DNA from: BAIKAL-G1 sp943370385
Lineage (GTDB): Bacteria > Cyanobacteriota > Cyanobacteriia > PCC-6307 > Cyanobiaceae
Assembly: GCA_943370385.1 (NCBI GenBank)
Contig: CALRQT020000004.1
Coordinates: 1 to 64,000 of the forward strand
Reading direction: 5' to 3'
DNA length: 64,000 bases
The notes beneath the pieces were generated by a model, which worked only from the letters and a program-made list of their open reading frames with translations, was not told where the DNA came from and did no database searches. Below are positions 51,101 through 59,311 of the stretch, piece after piece (position 1 is the stretch's first letter; each line of letters begins with the position of its first letter). A program made the position numbers and the translations under genes.

Positions 51101-52528
51101 CTAGGCCCCCCCCTGGGCAGCCGCCGGGGCGCTGCCCAGGGGCTGGCACCGTCCCGAAAAACTGACGCACAGCCCCAGGCCCCCACAGTCGGGCGGCCGG
51201 CTGAGCTCCAGGCGGCCGCCGTGCTGGTGGGCGATGCGCTGGGCAATCGCCAGCCCCAGGCCGCAGTGGCCTTCGCCGCGGCGGGCCGCATCGAGGCGCT
51301 GGAAGGGCTCAACCGCCTTGCTGAACAGGTGTTCGGGGATGCCGGGGCCCCCATCCACCACGTGGATCATGAAGTGGTGGGGGGGCGTGCAGAGCAACTG
51401 CACCCGCACCGGCGGCAGGCCGTAGGCGATGGCGTTGTCGATCAGGTTGGCGATGGCCCGGCCCAGGGCCACCGGCTGCACGGAGGCCGTGACGGCCTCC
51501 AGCTCCAGCTCGACCAGGCCTGCGTCGTAGCGGCCCGATAGCTCCTCCAGCAGGGCATCGAGCGGCACCTCCACAAAGGGTTCCTTTGAGCCGGAGCCGG
51601 CAAACAGCAGGAACTGGCGGGTGATGCGCTCGAGGGCATCGAGATCGGAGGCCATCTTGGCCAGGGCCGACCCATCCAGGCTGAGGGGCGAGCGGTCCCC
51701 CAGGCGCAGGCGCAGGCGGGTGATCGGGCTGTTGAGGTCGTGGGCGATGCCGGCGAGCATGGTTTGGCGCTCGCGATCGCCGGCCTGGAGCCGGGCGAGC
51801 ATGGCGTTGAAGTGGTCGCTGAGCCGGCGCACTTCCAGGGCGCCATCGATCTGGAGCTGGCCCTCAACCGGGCTGCCCGCGTCGACTAGGTCGCCTGGGG
51901 CTGTGCCGACGGCGGCCATCGCCTTGACCAGCCGCCGCATCGGCCGCTGCACCTCAAAGGTGAGGAACAGGGCGGCTGCCACCACGCCGGCGCCGACCAG
52001 GGAGATCGAGAGGGTGAGGGGATCGCGGCTGACCAGGCCCGGCAGGGGCAGGGGATAGAACAACCACACCGGCTCCAGTGACGACTGCAGCCGGATCCAA
52101 ACCCCCCGCTGGGGCTGGCTGATCGCCAGCACGTCCGGGCAGCGCTCCAGAGGTTTGCAGAGCAGTTGGCGCAACCGGGCCGCCTGGTTGGCCAGATGGC
52201 CGTCCACTTGGGGATGGACGGGCAGGGGCGAGCGGGCCACCACCAGGCTGAGGCCCCCCAGCCGGGAGACGGCCGCGGGTGGATAGCGCTCCAGGGCCAG
52301 CTCGCTGAGAATGATGTTGCGGGACAAACTCACCACGGCCTGGCGGATCTGGCCCTGCTCCAGGCTCGCTCCCAGGATTGCCCGCAATAACAACAAACTG
52401 CCGAGCCAGGCCCCCGCAAAGGTGAGCAGCAGGCGGAGAGCCAAGGGCAAGCGCAGACGCCCGGGTGCCGCAAGATTGGGGGGCAAGCGCAGACCCGAGG
52501 CCCACCGCAGCAGCGAACGGGGGGCCAT
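51101..52528 (-). CDS. EnvZ-like sensor histidine kinase
   Basis: A 475-residue kinase. A membrane helix near residues 30-55, a periplasmic domain of about 140 residues, a second helix, a HAMP region (RPMRRLVKAM) and the H-box LAGIAHDLNSPITRLRLRL come in order. The N-box is LIDNAIAYG, and the G boxes are DGGPGIPE and GLGLAIAQRIA. This is the EnvZ-type layout. Its ATG shares one base with the stop of the OmpR-like gene (TGATG). The signal is unknown. Confidence 0.92.
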   Translation of the reverse strand: MAPRSLLRWASGLRLPPNLAAPGRLRLPLALRLLLTFAGAWLGSLLLLRAILGASLEQGQIRQAVVSLSRNIILSELALERYPPAAVSRLGGLSLVVARSPLPVHPQVDGHLANQAARLRQLLCKPLERCPDVLAISQPQRGVWIRLQSSLEPVWLFYPLPLPGLVSRDPLTLSISLVGAGVVAAALFLTFEVQRPMRRLVKAMAAVGTAPGDLVDAGSPVEGQLQIDGALEVRRLSDHFNAMLARLQAGDRERQTMLAGIAHDLNSPITRLRLRLGDRSPLSLDGSALAKMASDLDALERITRQFLLFAGSGSKEPFVEVPLDALLEELSGRYDAGLVELELEAVTASVQPVALGRAIANLIDNAIAYGLPPVRVQLLCTPPHHFMIHVVDGGPGIPEHLFSKAVEPFQRLDAARRGEGHCGLGLAIAQRIAHQHGGRLELSRPPDCGGLGLCVSFSGRCQPLGSAPAAAQGGA

Positions 52529-53250
52529 CAATCGCGGAACTTGCCTTCGGGCACAAACACATAGCCCGAGCCCCAAACCGTTTGCAGATAGCGGGGCTTT
52601 CTGGAATCGGGTTCGATTAATTTGCGCAGGCGCGACACCTGCACATCCATGCTGCGCAGGTCCGTATCGCTGGCCGGACCCCGGGCGATTTCGATCAGCC
52701 GTTGGCGCGACAGGGGCCGGTAGGGGTTTTGCACAAAGGCCACCAGCAGGCTGAATTCGCCGCTGGTGATTGTTAACCGTTCGCCATTGCAACTGAGGGT
52801 GCGCGCTTCGAGATCGAGCACGCAGTGGCCAAACACCACCGGTTCGGAGCCCACCACCGGCGCCCCCACCGGCGCCTGGGAGCGGCGCCTAAGTACCGAA
52901 TCCACCCGGGCCGTGAGTTCGCGCGGCAAAAAGGGTTTGGCCAGGTAGTCGTCGGCCCCCTGCTCCAGGCCAATGATGCGATCGACCGGATCTCCCTTGG
53001 CGGTGAGCATCACGATCGCCAGATCATCGCGGGCATCGCGCAGGCGCCGCAGCAAGCTGAGGCCATCTTCCCCCGGCAACATCAGATCGAGCACCAGCAG
53101 ATCGGGCCGCTGAATCTCTAGGCGGGAGGAAAACTGTTCGGCCGATTCAAAGCAGCGCACGTCATAGCCGTGGCCCTGCAGATAGGTGCTGAGCATCTCG
53201 CGCAGGTCGGGATCGTCATCCACCACCCAAACCTTGTAGGGCTTAGCCAT
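52528..53250 (-). CDS. OmpR-family response regulator
   Basis: A 240-residue regulator. The receiver domain has acidic residues DDDP, the phosphoacceptor Asp in LLVLDLMLPGEDG, and Lys in LAKPFLPREL. The C-terminal winged helix ends in YLQTVWGSGYVFVP. The VDRIIGLEQGADDYLAKPF segment closely resembles OmpR itself. I chose ATG 53250 over the TTG two codons upstream. The kinase and a small exported protein follow in the same operon. Confidence 0.93.
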   Translation of the reverse strand: MAKPYKVWVVDDDPDLREMLSTYLQGHGYDVRCFESAEQFSSRLEIQRPDLLVLDLMLPGEDGLSLLRRLRDARDDLAIVMLTAKGDPVDRIIGLEQGADDYLAKPFLPRELTARVDSVLRRRSQAPVGAPVVGSEPVVFGHCVLDLEARTLSCNGERLTITSGEFSLLVAFVQNPYRPLSRQRLIEIARGPASDTDLRSMDVQVSRLRKLIEPDSRKPRYLQTVWGSGYVFVPEGKFRD

Positions 53251-53661
53251 GGCCAATCGCTCCCTTCCGTTGGCCGCTTGCGCCTAGGGCAGCGGCCCTT
53301 TCAACCGCCCCGGCCTTCCCTAACTCCTGCTTAAGCACTGGCCTGATGAATCGTTCGCTCCCTTCAGCATCCCAGGAGTGCCGCTGCTCCGGCGGTCCTG
53401 GGCCGGCCCAGGGGCCCCGAAAGTGTGAGCGGATGTGACTCCGGCCCCACCAGCAGGCATATCCGGACACATCTGGGCGGAATTCGGTCCCATCGCCGCA
53501 AAACCGCCGTGGAAAGGTGGCTGGGTGCTGCATCGCGTACCCATGGCCAAGGCTCCCCAGGTCAGTCGTTTTAAGAGCAACCCCTTGGGCTGGACCCTGG
53601 GGGTTGCCCCGCCCATGGGTGGGTCCAGCCGCAGCGCCGCGCCCCTGCCGGTGGCCCCGGC
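53251..53661. other. Gap between ompR-like gene and peroxidase remnant
   Basis: No gene is supported. The plus frame that leads into the peroxidase remnant has a stop (TAA) at 53572-53574. Between that stop and about 53662 the translation does not look like peroxidase. The promoter of the minus-strand regulator operon should be in the left part. Confidence 0.5.
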
Positions 53662-54405
53662 GCCGCCTTCCGCTTTGGCCATTCGATCGTGTCGACCAAC
53701 CTGGAAAAAACCGATGACCAGGGCAACGAAAATGGCACGGCCACGGCCCTGAAGGCGGCCTATGGCGATGTGAACAAGGTGGAACTGTGGATCGGCGGCC
53801 TGGCGGAGACCCATCTGGCCGGAGCGATGGTGGGTCAGACCTTTGATCTGATCATCAGCAAGCAATTTGAAGCCCTGCGCGATGGCGACCGGCTCTGGTA
53901 TCAGAACCAGGGCTTTGACGCGGCCACCTTGAAGGAGATTGAAGGCACTACCCTGTCGTCCCTCATCCTCAAAGACACCGACACCCAGCACAACCAGGCC
54001 GATGCCTTCGTGTACACCGAGCGCCGCAGTGGCCTCAGCGGGGGCGGCGTGATGCAGGATTCCCTGGCGCCCCAACTGATGGTGGGCTCCAATGGCGGCG
54101 ACACCCTGATCGGCGGCAGCAAGAACGACTGGCTCGTGGCCGGCACGGGCCGCCAGCTGCTCACCGGCGGGGCTGGAGCGGACACCTTCATCTTCGCCAA
54201 AACCGGCATCCATGCCGAAATCAGCGATTTCAAGGTGGGCCTCGATCGGCTCCAATTCGAGGGCCTGGGCCAGGGGGGCGGCCCCGGAGGCCTGCAGATC
54301 ATCAATGAAAACGGCCACGCCGCCCTGCTGTTTGGCGGCGATCGGATCTCCCTGCTGGGGGTGGGTGTGAACCAATTCCGGCCCAGTGATGTGAGCTTCC
54401 TCTGA
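53662..54405 (+). pseudogene. 3' remnant of an RTX animal-type haem peroxidase
   Basis: The translated sequence opens with AAFRFGHSIVSTNLEKTD, the proximal-haem histidine motif (RFGHS) of animal-type peroxidases. It runs on with the family's C-terminal segment (VNKVELWIGGLAETHLAGAM, GQTFDLII, LRDGDRLWYQNQGF). It ends with RTX-like calcium repeats (GGDTLIGGS, TGGAGADTFIF), the type I secretion module. The several hundred residues that normally precede the proximal His, including the distal His, are absent; a stop lies at 53572. A GTG at 53689 could start a 238-residue product, but it would lack the active site. Cyanobacterial peroxidases fused to RTX repeats (peroxicins) are the likely parent. 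Confidence 0.75.
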
Positions 54406-54494
54406 GGGGAGCGGTTGGGGCTCAGAGCTGATGCTGGCGTCCATCGGGAACCGGGTCGGGGCCGATCGCCTCGGCCCTTTTGCTTCAGACCTCC

Positions 54495-55490
54495 TCAGGT
54501 GGCCAGGATCGACGCGATTTGGTTGCGGCCGTTGCCCTTGGCCAGGAACAGGGCCTGGTCGGCGCGGCTGAACAGGTCGAGGAAGCCCTGGTCGCCTGCG
54601 GTGAGGCAGGTGAGGCCGCCGCTGATGCAGGGCTGGTAATCGGAATGGGAAAACACGCCATGGAGGGTGGCCACCTCCGTGCGGATCGCCTCGGCAATGC
54701 CCATCGCCTCATCGCCATCCACCCCCACCAGCAGGATGGCAAATTCCTCATCGCCAATCCGGCCAAAGAGATCCTGGGGCCTCAGTTGGGAGGCGCAGGC
54801 CTGGCAGAGGTCGGCCAGCACCCGGTCGCCGGCCCGGTGGCCCCAGCGGTTGTTGATCTGGCGGAAATCATCCACATCAATGTTGAGCAGGGCCAGAGGC
54901 AAGCCCTTGGTCCGGGCCCGTTCCAGTTCCTTGTCGGCCAGGGAAAAGAAGCTGGTGCGGGTATAGAGGCCCGTGGTTGGATCAATGGTGGCGATGCGCC
55001 GCAGTTCCAGTTCGCGCATCACCAGATCGGCCATCAACTTCAGCATTGAAACCTGGTGTTCACTGAGCTGGCGTGGTTCCCGGTCAATCACACAGAGGGT
55101 GCCGAGATTGTGGCCCTCCTGGGTGCGTAGGGGCGCGCCGGCGTAAAAGCGCACATGGGGCTCATCCACCACCAGGGGATTGGTGCGGAAGCGTTCATCG
55201 AGCAGGGCATCGGGCACCACCAACACCTCCTGATCGGCGATGGCATGGGCGCAGAAGGCCATCTCCCGCGGCGTTTCCTGGGTGGCCAGGCCCAGCCGCG
55301 ATAAAAACCACTGGCGGTCGCGATCCACCAGGGAAATCAGGGCCACCGGCATGCCCAACACTTCTGAGGCCAGCTGCACAAGCCGGTCAAAATGCTCATC
55401 GCCGGCGGTATCGAGCACCGAGCGCCGTTCCAATTCCCGCAGGCGCTGGATTTCGTTCCTGGGGATCGGATAGTCGGGATAGGGAGCCAT
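54495..55490 (-). CDS. GAF-GGDEF protein with degenerate active-site motif
   Basis: A 331-residue cytoplasmic protein. A GAF domain (about 25-165, with SLVDRDRQWFLSR and PLRTQEGHNLGTLCVID) precedes a GGDEF domain. The signature reads RIGDEEF where the consensus is RxGGDEF, so the second Gly is Asp. This may weaken or abolish cyclic-di-GMP synthesis. The GAF is of the kind found in photoreceptor-like or redox sensors, but no bilin Cys can be asserted. A start at GTG 55532 is possible. It follows the membrane cyclase gene by 38 bp. Confidence 0.85.
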   Translation of the reverse strand: MAPYPDYPIPRNEIQRLRELERRSVLDTAGDEHFDRLVQLASEVLGMPVALISLVDRDRQWFLSRLGLATQETPREMAFCAHAIADQEVLVVPDALLDERFRTNPLVVDEPHVRFYAGAPLRTQEGHNLGTLCVIDREPRQLSEHQVSMLKLMADLVMRELELRRIATIDPTTGLYTRTSFFSLADKELERARTKGLPLALLNIDVDDFRQINNRWGHRAGDRVLADLCQACASQLRPQDLFGRIGDEEFAILLVGVDGDEAMGIAEAIRTEVATLHGVFSHSDYQPCISGGLTCLTAGDQGFLDLFSRADQALFLAKGNGRNQIASILAT

Positions 55491-55528
55491 GCCAGGGAAG
55501 GCCCGGAGCTCTAGCGAGGCTAGGGGGA

Positions 55529-56875
55529 TCACCTGCTGCCGCTCTGGTCGGGCAGGGGCCTTGGCCTTGACAAATCCTCTGGGTTGTGAACGTGTTCGAA
55601 TTGGACATGGTTCTTGCCCTGGGCCTTGGCCCCATACATGGCGTGGTCGGCCGCCTGCAGCAGGGCCAGGGCCGACGGGGCCTGGGATCCATCGGCGTAG
55701 GCGATGCCCAGGCTGGCGCCCAGCGTGAGGCTGTGGCGCTCCAGGGCGAAGGGCTGGCCGAGGCTCTGCAGGATCCGTTGGGCCAGCCGTTCCGCTTGGG
55801 CCACCGTGGCGCAGCCCGCCAGGATGCAGACAAATTCATCGCCCCCCAGCCGGGCCACCTGGTCCACGCCCCGGTCGCTGGGCAGGGCCAGCCGCCCCGT
55901 CCCCGCGCCAGGTGGGTAACCCGGTTCCGGTCCTGGCGCCAGGTCCAGCGCCAAGTCCGCTGCCATCTCCGGCGCCAGGGTGCGCAGGCCTTGGCAGAGG
56001 CGCCGCCCCACCTCCACCAGCAACTTGTCCCCTACGGCATGGCCATAGCGGTCGTTGATGGGCTTGAACTCATCGAGATCGATCAGGCAGATCACCAGCA
56101 GATCCGCCCCGCTACTGCTCCCCCGGCTGGCGTTGAATCGGCCAATTTCCCGCTCCAGCAGCAGATCCAGGCCGCGCCGGTTGGCCAAGCCCGTGAGCGG
56201 ATCCCGCAGGCTGTTCTCCAGGAGGTCGAGCCCCTGCTGCTCCAGCTGGGCTTCGCGCCGGCGGCCCTCGCGCCGCACCACCAGCACCGAGGCCGTCAAC
56301 AGCACGGCAAACACCACCAGGGTGAGGACCATCAGCTGCAGGTATTGGCGGGCCAGGATCCCCACCACCGCCAGGGTTCGGGTGGGCCAATGGCTCAGGC
56401 GCAGCCAGCCCAGGGTGCTGCCGCCGGCCTCCAGCCGTTGCCAGCGCACCTCCGCGGCTATCCCAGGGCCTGGGCGGCCCGGACCCGGCTTGGGGGCAAT
56501 CGGCCCGGGACTATTGGGCGCCAGCCGGTTCGGCCCATAGCGCAGGTAGGGCGGGCCCCCCGGCCGGTCGCGCTGCAGATGGGCCAGCACCCGCCCCCGC
56601 GGATCCACCACCAGTAGCGCCGCGATTGAGGGGTCCACCATCACCCCTGAGAGGTCCTGCTCGAGGGCGACGTAGTCATCCACCACCAGGTGGGGCAGCA
56701 GGCCCTGGGGCAACACCCGCAGCACTTCCCGATAGCTCTGCTCCTGGCTGTCGATCAGCAGTTGGCGCGAGTACAGAAAGGAGCGCCAACCGCTGAGCAG
56801 CACGAGCACAAACCCCAGCAGCAGCAGCGGGATCAGGTTGCGCCGTCGCAGCAGATCGGGCCCCGGGCTAGCCAT
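55529..56875 (-). CDS. Membrane diguanylate cyclase with intact GGDEF
   Basis: A 448-residue protein. Two membrane helices (about 12-32 and 170-195) enclose a periplasmic sensor region with a Pro/Gly-rich loop. The cytoplasmic GGDEF domain is intact (RLGGDEFVCIL), and an RxxD inhibitory site (RGVD) lies five residues before it. A 30-residue Pro/Gly/Ala insertion sits inside the catalytic domain. It should make cyclic-di-GMP with product inhibition. It lies 2 bp after the PhnD-like gene, so the binding protein probably feeds it a signal. Confidence 0.9.
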   Translation of the reverse strand: MASPGPDLLRRRNLIPLLLLGFVLVLLSGWRSFLYSRQLLIDSQEQSYREVLRVLPQGLLPHLVVDDYVALEQDLSGVMVDPSIAALLVVDPRGRVLAHLQRDRPGGPPYLRYGPNRLAPNSPGPIAPKPGPGRPGPGIAAEVRWQRLEAGGSTLGWLRLSHWPTRTLAVVGILARQYLQLMVLTLVVFAVLLTASVLVVRREGRRREAQLEQQGLDLLENSLRDPLTGLANRRGLDLLLEREIGRFNASRGSSSGADLLVICLIDLDEFKPINDRYGHAVGDKLLVEVGRRLCQGLRTLAPEMAADLALDLAPGPEPGYPPGAGTGRLALPSDRGVDQVARLGGDEFVCILAGCATVAQAERLAQRILQSLGQPFALERHSLTLGASLGIAYADGSQAPSALALLQAADHAMYGAKAQGKNHVQFEHVHNPEDLSRPRPLPDQSGSR

Positions 56876-56877
56876 GG

Positions 56878-57810
56878 TTAGTCGCTGCCAACCACGGCGT
56901 AGCGCTCCAGGCCCAGGCCCAGCAGCGGTTGGTAATCACGCCGATAGTTGGCCCGCACCGGCTCGGGAATCTGGATGTCATCGAGCAGCCCGTGGTTGGC
57001 CGGGTTGGCGGCTAGGGCCAGGAAGCCCGCCTGCAGGGCCTCGCGCCTGGCGGGGGCCAGGCTGGGCAGGCAGGCAAAGGGATGGGAGGGGAAGGGGGGC
57101 GTTTGCCAGAGCACCCGCAGCTCCTCCCGCAACTCGGGCCGTTCCCGCCGCAGGGTGTTGTTGATGCCACCGCCCGCCGGCAGCATCCCCAGGGCGACGC
57201 TGCGATACACATTCGAATGGGTGTTCTCAAACACCGGCTGGATCGTGATGCCCTGGCGCGCCAGCAACACCCGCGGCAACAGGGTGGCGGCAAAGGCGTT
57301 CGGCGACGGGAAGGCCACCGCCTGGCCGTTGAGGTCGCGGATGCTGCGGATCGGGCTGTCCTTGCGCACCACCAGCAGGCCCCGCAGGGGCTTGCTGCCA
57401 TCGCGGATCAGGGGGATATAGCCGCGCCAGTTCTGGGCCAGCACGGCGTGATACGGATTCATGTAGACGCAATCGGCCCGGCCCGTGCGCAGTTCCGCCT
57501 CGAAATTGGGAATCGTGGGGGCCACCCGAAGCACAAAACACTGCTTCGACACTTGCCCCAGTTGCTGCAGCAGGGGCGACCAAACGGCAAAGGTTTCCGC
57601 CGGCGGCCGCTGGGGCACCACACTCACCCGGATCGGCCGCCCCGACGGGCGGCGATCCCCCAGGCAGCCGAGTTGGGGCTTGAAGGCCTGGCCGAAGGCA
57701 GGGCTACCAGGGGCCAGGGCGATCTGGCTGGCGACCAGGCCCAGCGCCAAAGGGGCCACCGTTAAAGGGACCAACGCCAGGCCGTGACCACCAAGACGGC
57801 CCTTGCCCAT
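56878..57810 (-). CDS. PhnD-like periplasmic binding protein
   Basis: A 310-residue protein with a signal peptide (to about residue 40). The PhnD/phosphite-phosphonate binding fold shows IRVSVVPQRPPAETFAVWSPLL, LRTGRADCVYMNPYHAVLA, VVRKDSPIRSIRDLNGQAVAFPSPNAFAAT and the ligand-loop NTHSNVY. No transport permease or ATPase is next to it. Its two nearest downstream genes are GGDEF proteins, so it more likely presents a ligand to the membrane cyclase than feeds an importer. Confidence 0.88.
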   Translation of the reverse strand: MGKGRLGGHGLALVPLTVAPLALGLVASQIALAPGSPAFGQAFKPQLGCLGDRRPSGRPIRVSVVPQRPPAETFAVWSPLLQQLGQVSKQCFVLRVAPTIPNFEAELRTGRADCVYMNPYHAVLAQNWRGYIPLIRDGSKPLRGLLVVRKDSPIRSIRDLNGQAVAFPSPNAFAATLLPRVLLARQGITIQPVFENTHSNVYRSVALGMLPAGGGINNTLRRERPELREELRVLWQTPPFPSHPFACLPSLAPARREALQAGFLALAANPANHGLLDDIQIPEPVRANYRRDYQPLLGLGLERYAVVGSD

Positions 57811-57967
57811 CCCTGCCGATTCGAATTTCTAACCAACAATTAGCAGGGCCCGCCCGGGCGCTGGCCCAAAATAGACAAAGCGATGATGTTGCATCAATCG
57901 CATCACCCGCCGGCGGCCAAAATGGGGCAATAATGACTCTGTTGCCGGGCCGCCGGCCCCGTCCTGG

Positions 57968-58231
57968 CTAGAGCGCCGCTGCCGTTGCCGCAGCCTCCTG
58001 CTGCTCCTTCAATTGTTCCACTTCCCGTTTGAGCAGGGCGCAGAGATAGTCGGGTGATTTGTAACGGTTTGGCAGGCATTTGTGCAGAATTTCCAGCCGC
58101 TGCCAGCAAACGGTGCGTTGGATTTTCTTGAGGCTGCGGCCTTCGATAATCAGCAGCCGCATCGCCTTGCAATAGAGCGAATAGTTGGCCTCTAGTTCAC
58201 CAATGGTGAGGGAGGGAGTCTCTGAGGTCAT
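57968..58231 (-). CDS. Small conserved-looking hypothetical protein
   Basis: An 87-residue protein, mainly helical, with basic and Cys-containing stretches (IEGRSLKKIQRTVCWQRLEI, then YLCALLKREVEQLKEQQE). A C-terminal coiled coil ends in an Ala run. I do not recognise the family. The ATG at 58231 (MTSETPSLTIGELEANYSLY) has a clean start; the helical pattern and codon use look genuine. Confidence 0.65.
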   Translation of the reverse strand: MTSETPSLTIGELEANYSLYCKAMRLLIIEGRSLKKIQRTVCWQRLEILHKCLPNRYKSPDYLCALLKREVEQLKEQQEAAATAAAL

Positions 58232-58675
58232 AGGGAAGTGCTGGTGATGCGGGAGCGCCCGCCCGCGGAACAATGCCGTGGTCTTTTCCCTGAAGCGATC
58301 GGACAACGAGGTGTGCAGCCACTGGTGGGGAAGCGATCGTTGCTCTTGGTGGTTCCGGGATCTCGCTGCAGATCAGTCAACCGATCCGCCCCTTGATCCT
58401 CCAAACGATCCACCAAGCGATCCCAGCCCAGCCATCAACCCCAGGCGATCACGAGACCCGATCCGCCTGCCCCTTGGAGCCTCAGCCCCGGGGACCGTCC
58501 CACCCATTGCCCACCGTTGGAATCGTCCCTCCCAGCCTCAGTCCTACTGCCGCATCGCCCCGGCTTGGCCTACGGACCCCTGGCCATACGGCAGCTTCTT
58601 TACAATTAATTTTCATTTGCAGCGGTTTTGCTCGCTAGGGAGCAGGGGTTCGGCAGGGGCTGGCCCTGGCAGGCC
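58232..58675. other. 444-bp gap with degenerate gatcc repeats
   Basis: No gene is supported. Bases 58376-58430 contain four imperfect 11-12-bp units around a gatcc core (cgatccgcc, tgatcctcc, cgatccacc, cgatccca). An AT-rich patch (58600-58620) precedes the end of the SepF-like gene. Confidence 0.4.
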
Positions 58676-58960
58676 TCAGCTGCGGCTGAGGTCGACGTGA
58701 TGGGGGGCAAACAGGAACACCAGCTCGCCGAGCCGTTCCTGCTGGCCATCGAGGGCAAAGGCGCCCCCCGACACGAAATCGGCGGCCCGTTGGGCCTCCT
58801 CCGCCGGCATCAAACTCAGGTTCAGCACCACTGTTTTCTGCTGCCTCAGCGCCGCAACCGCCTCCATTGCACCGTTGAAGCGATGGGGGTGCATCACCAG
58901 CACCTCCTGGCCCCAGGGGTTGGGGACGAGGGGAATGGGCTCGGCTTTGGCGGGAATCAT
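58676..58960 (-). CDS. Stand-alone SepF core protein
   Basis: A 94-residue protein that matches only the C-terminal core of SepF: VLVMHPHRFNGAMEAVAALR, KTVVLNLSLMPAEEAQRAADFV, SGGAFALDGQQERLGE and VFLFAP. Full SepF (about 190 residues in cyanobacteria) anchors FtsZ to the membrane by an N-terminal amphipathic helix and linker. Both are missing here. It is co-transcribed with the 89-residue gene upstream (gap of 4 bp). It is probably a paralogue rather than the main division SepF. Confidence 0.82.
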   Translation of the reverse strand: MIPAKAEPIPLVPNPWGQEVLVMHPHRFNGAMEAVAALRQQKTVVLNLSLMPAEEAQRAADFVSGGAFALDGQQERLGELVFLFAPHHVDLSRS

Positions 58961-58964
58961 CGTC

Positions 58965-59234
58965 TCAATGTGGCGGCTCCTCTGCGGATTGGCCAGCCTC
59001 GGCCGCTTCGAGCATCGCTGCCGTAACAACGATCGTTTCGATCGCGTCCTCGTTGTCGAGGAAGGCGTCGAAGGAGCGGTATCGGCGGATTGTCGGGCCA
59101 TAGGTGGGATCGGCACAGACCTCAGACCAGCTGAGCTCCTTCGGTTTCAGCTCCAGAAAGGCCGCAGTGGCCTCCTCCAGGTCTGCCGCATCACTGAAAC
59201 CCTCCCCCTGCCAAACCAGCTCGTAAAAGGTCAT
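58965..59234 (-). CDS. Small hypothetical protein upstream of the SepF core
   Basis: An 89-residue acidic protein (MTFYELVWQGEGFSDAADLE start). I do not recognise the family. It has a defined beta-alpha pattern and an acidic tail (EAAEAGQSAEEPPH). Its stop is 4 bp from the SepF-core ATG, so the two are coupled and may act together. Confidence 0.7.
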   Translation of the reverse strand: MTFYELVWQGEGFSDAADLEEATAAFLELKPKELSWSEVCADPTYGPTIRRYRSFDAFLDNEDAIETIVVTAAMLEAAEAGQSAEEPPH

Positions 59235-59311
59235 ATCCGCCGCAGATCTAGCCGCAATGTAGGCAGGTTTAGGGGCTCAGGCTCCCCAGGGGACAGGCGA
59301 ACGACCGGGCT

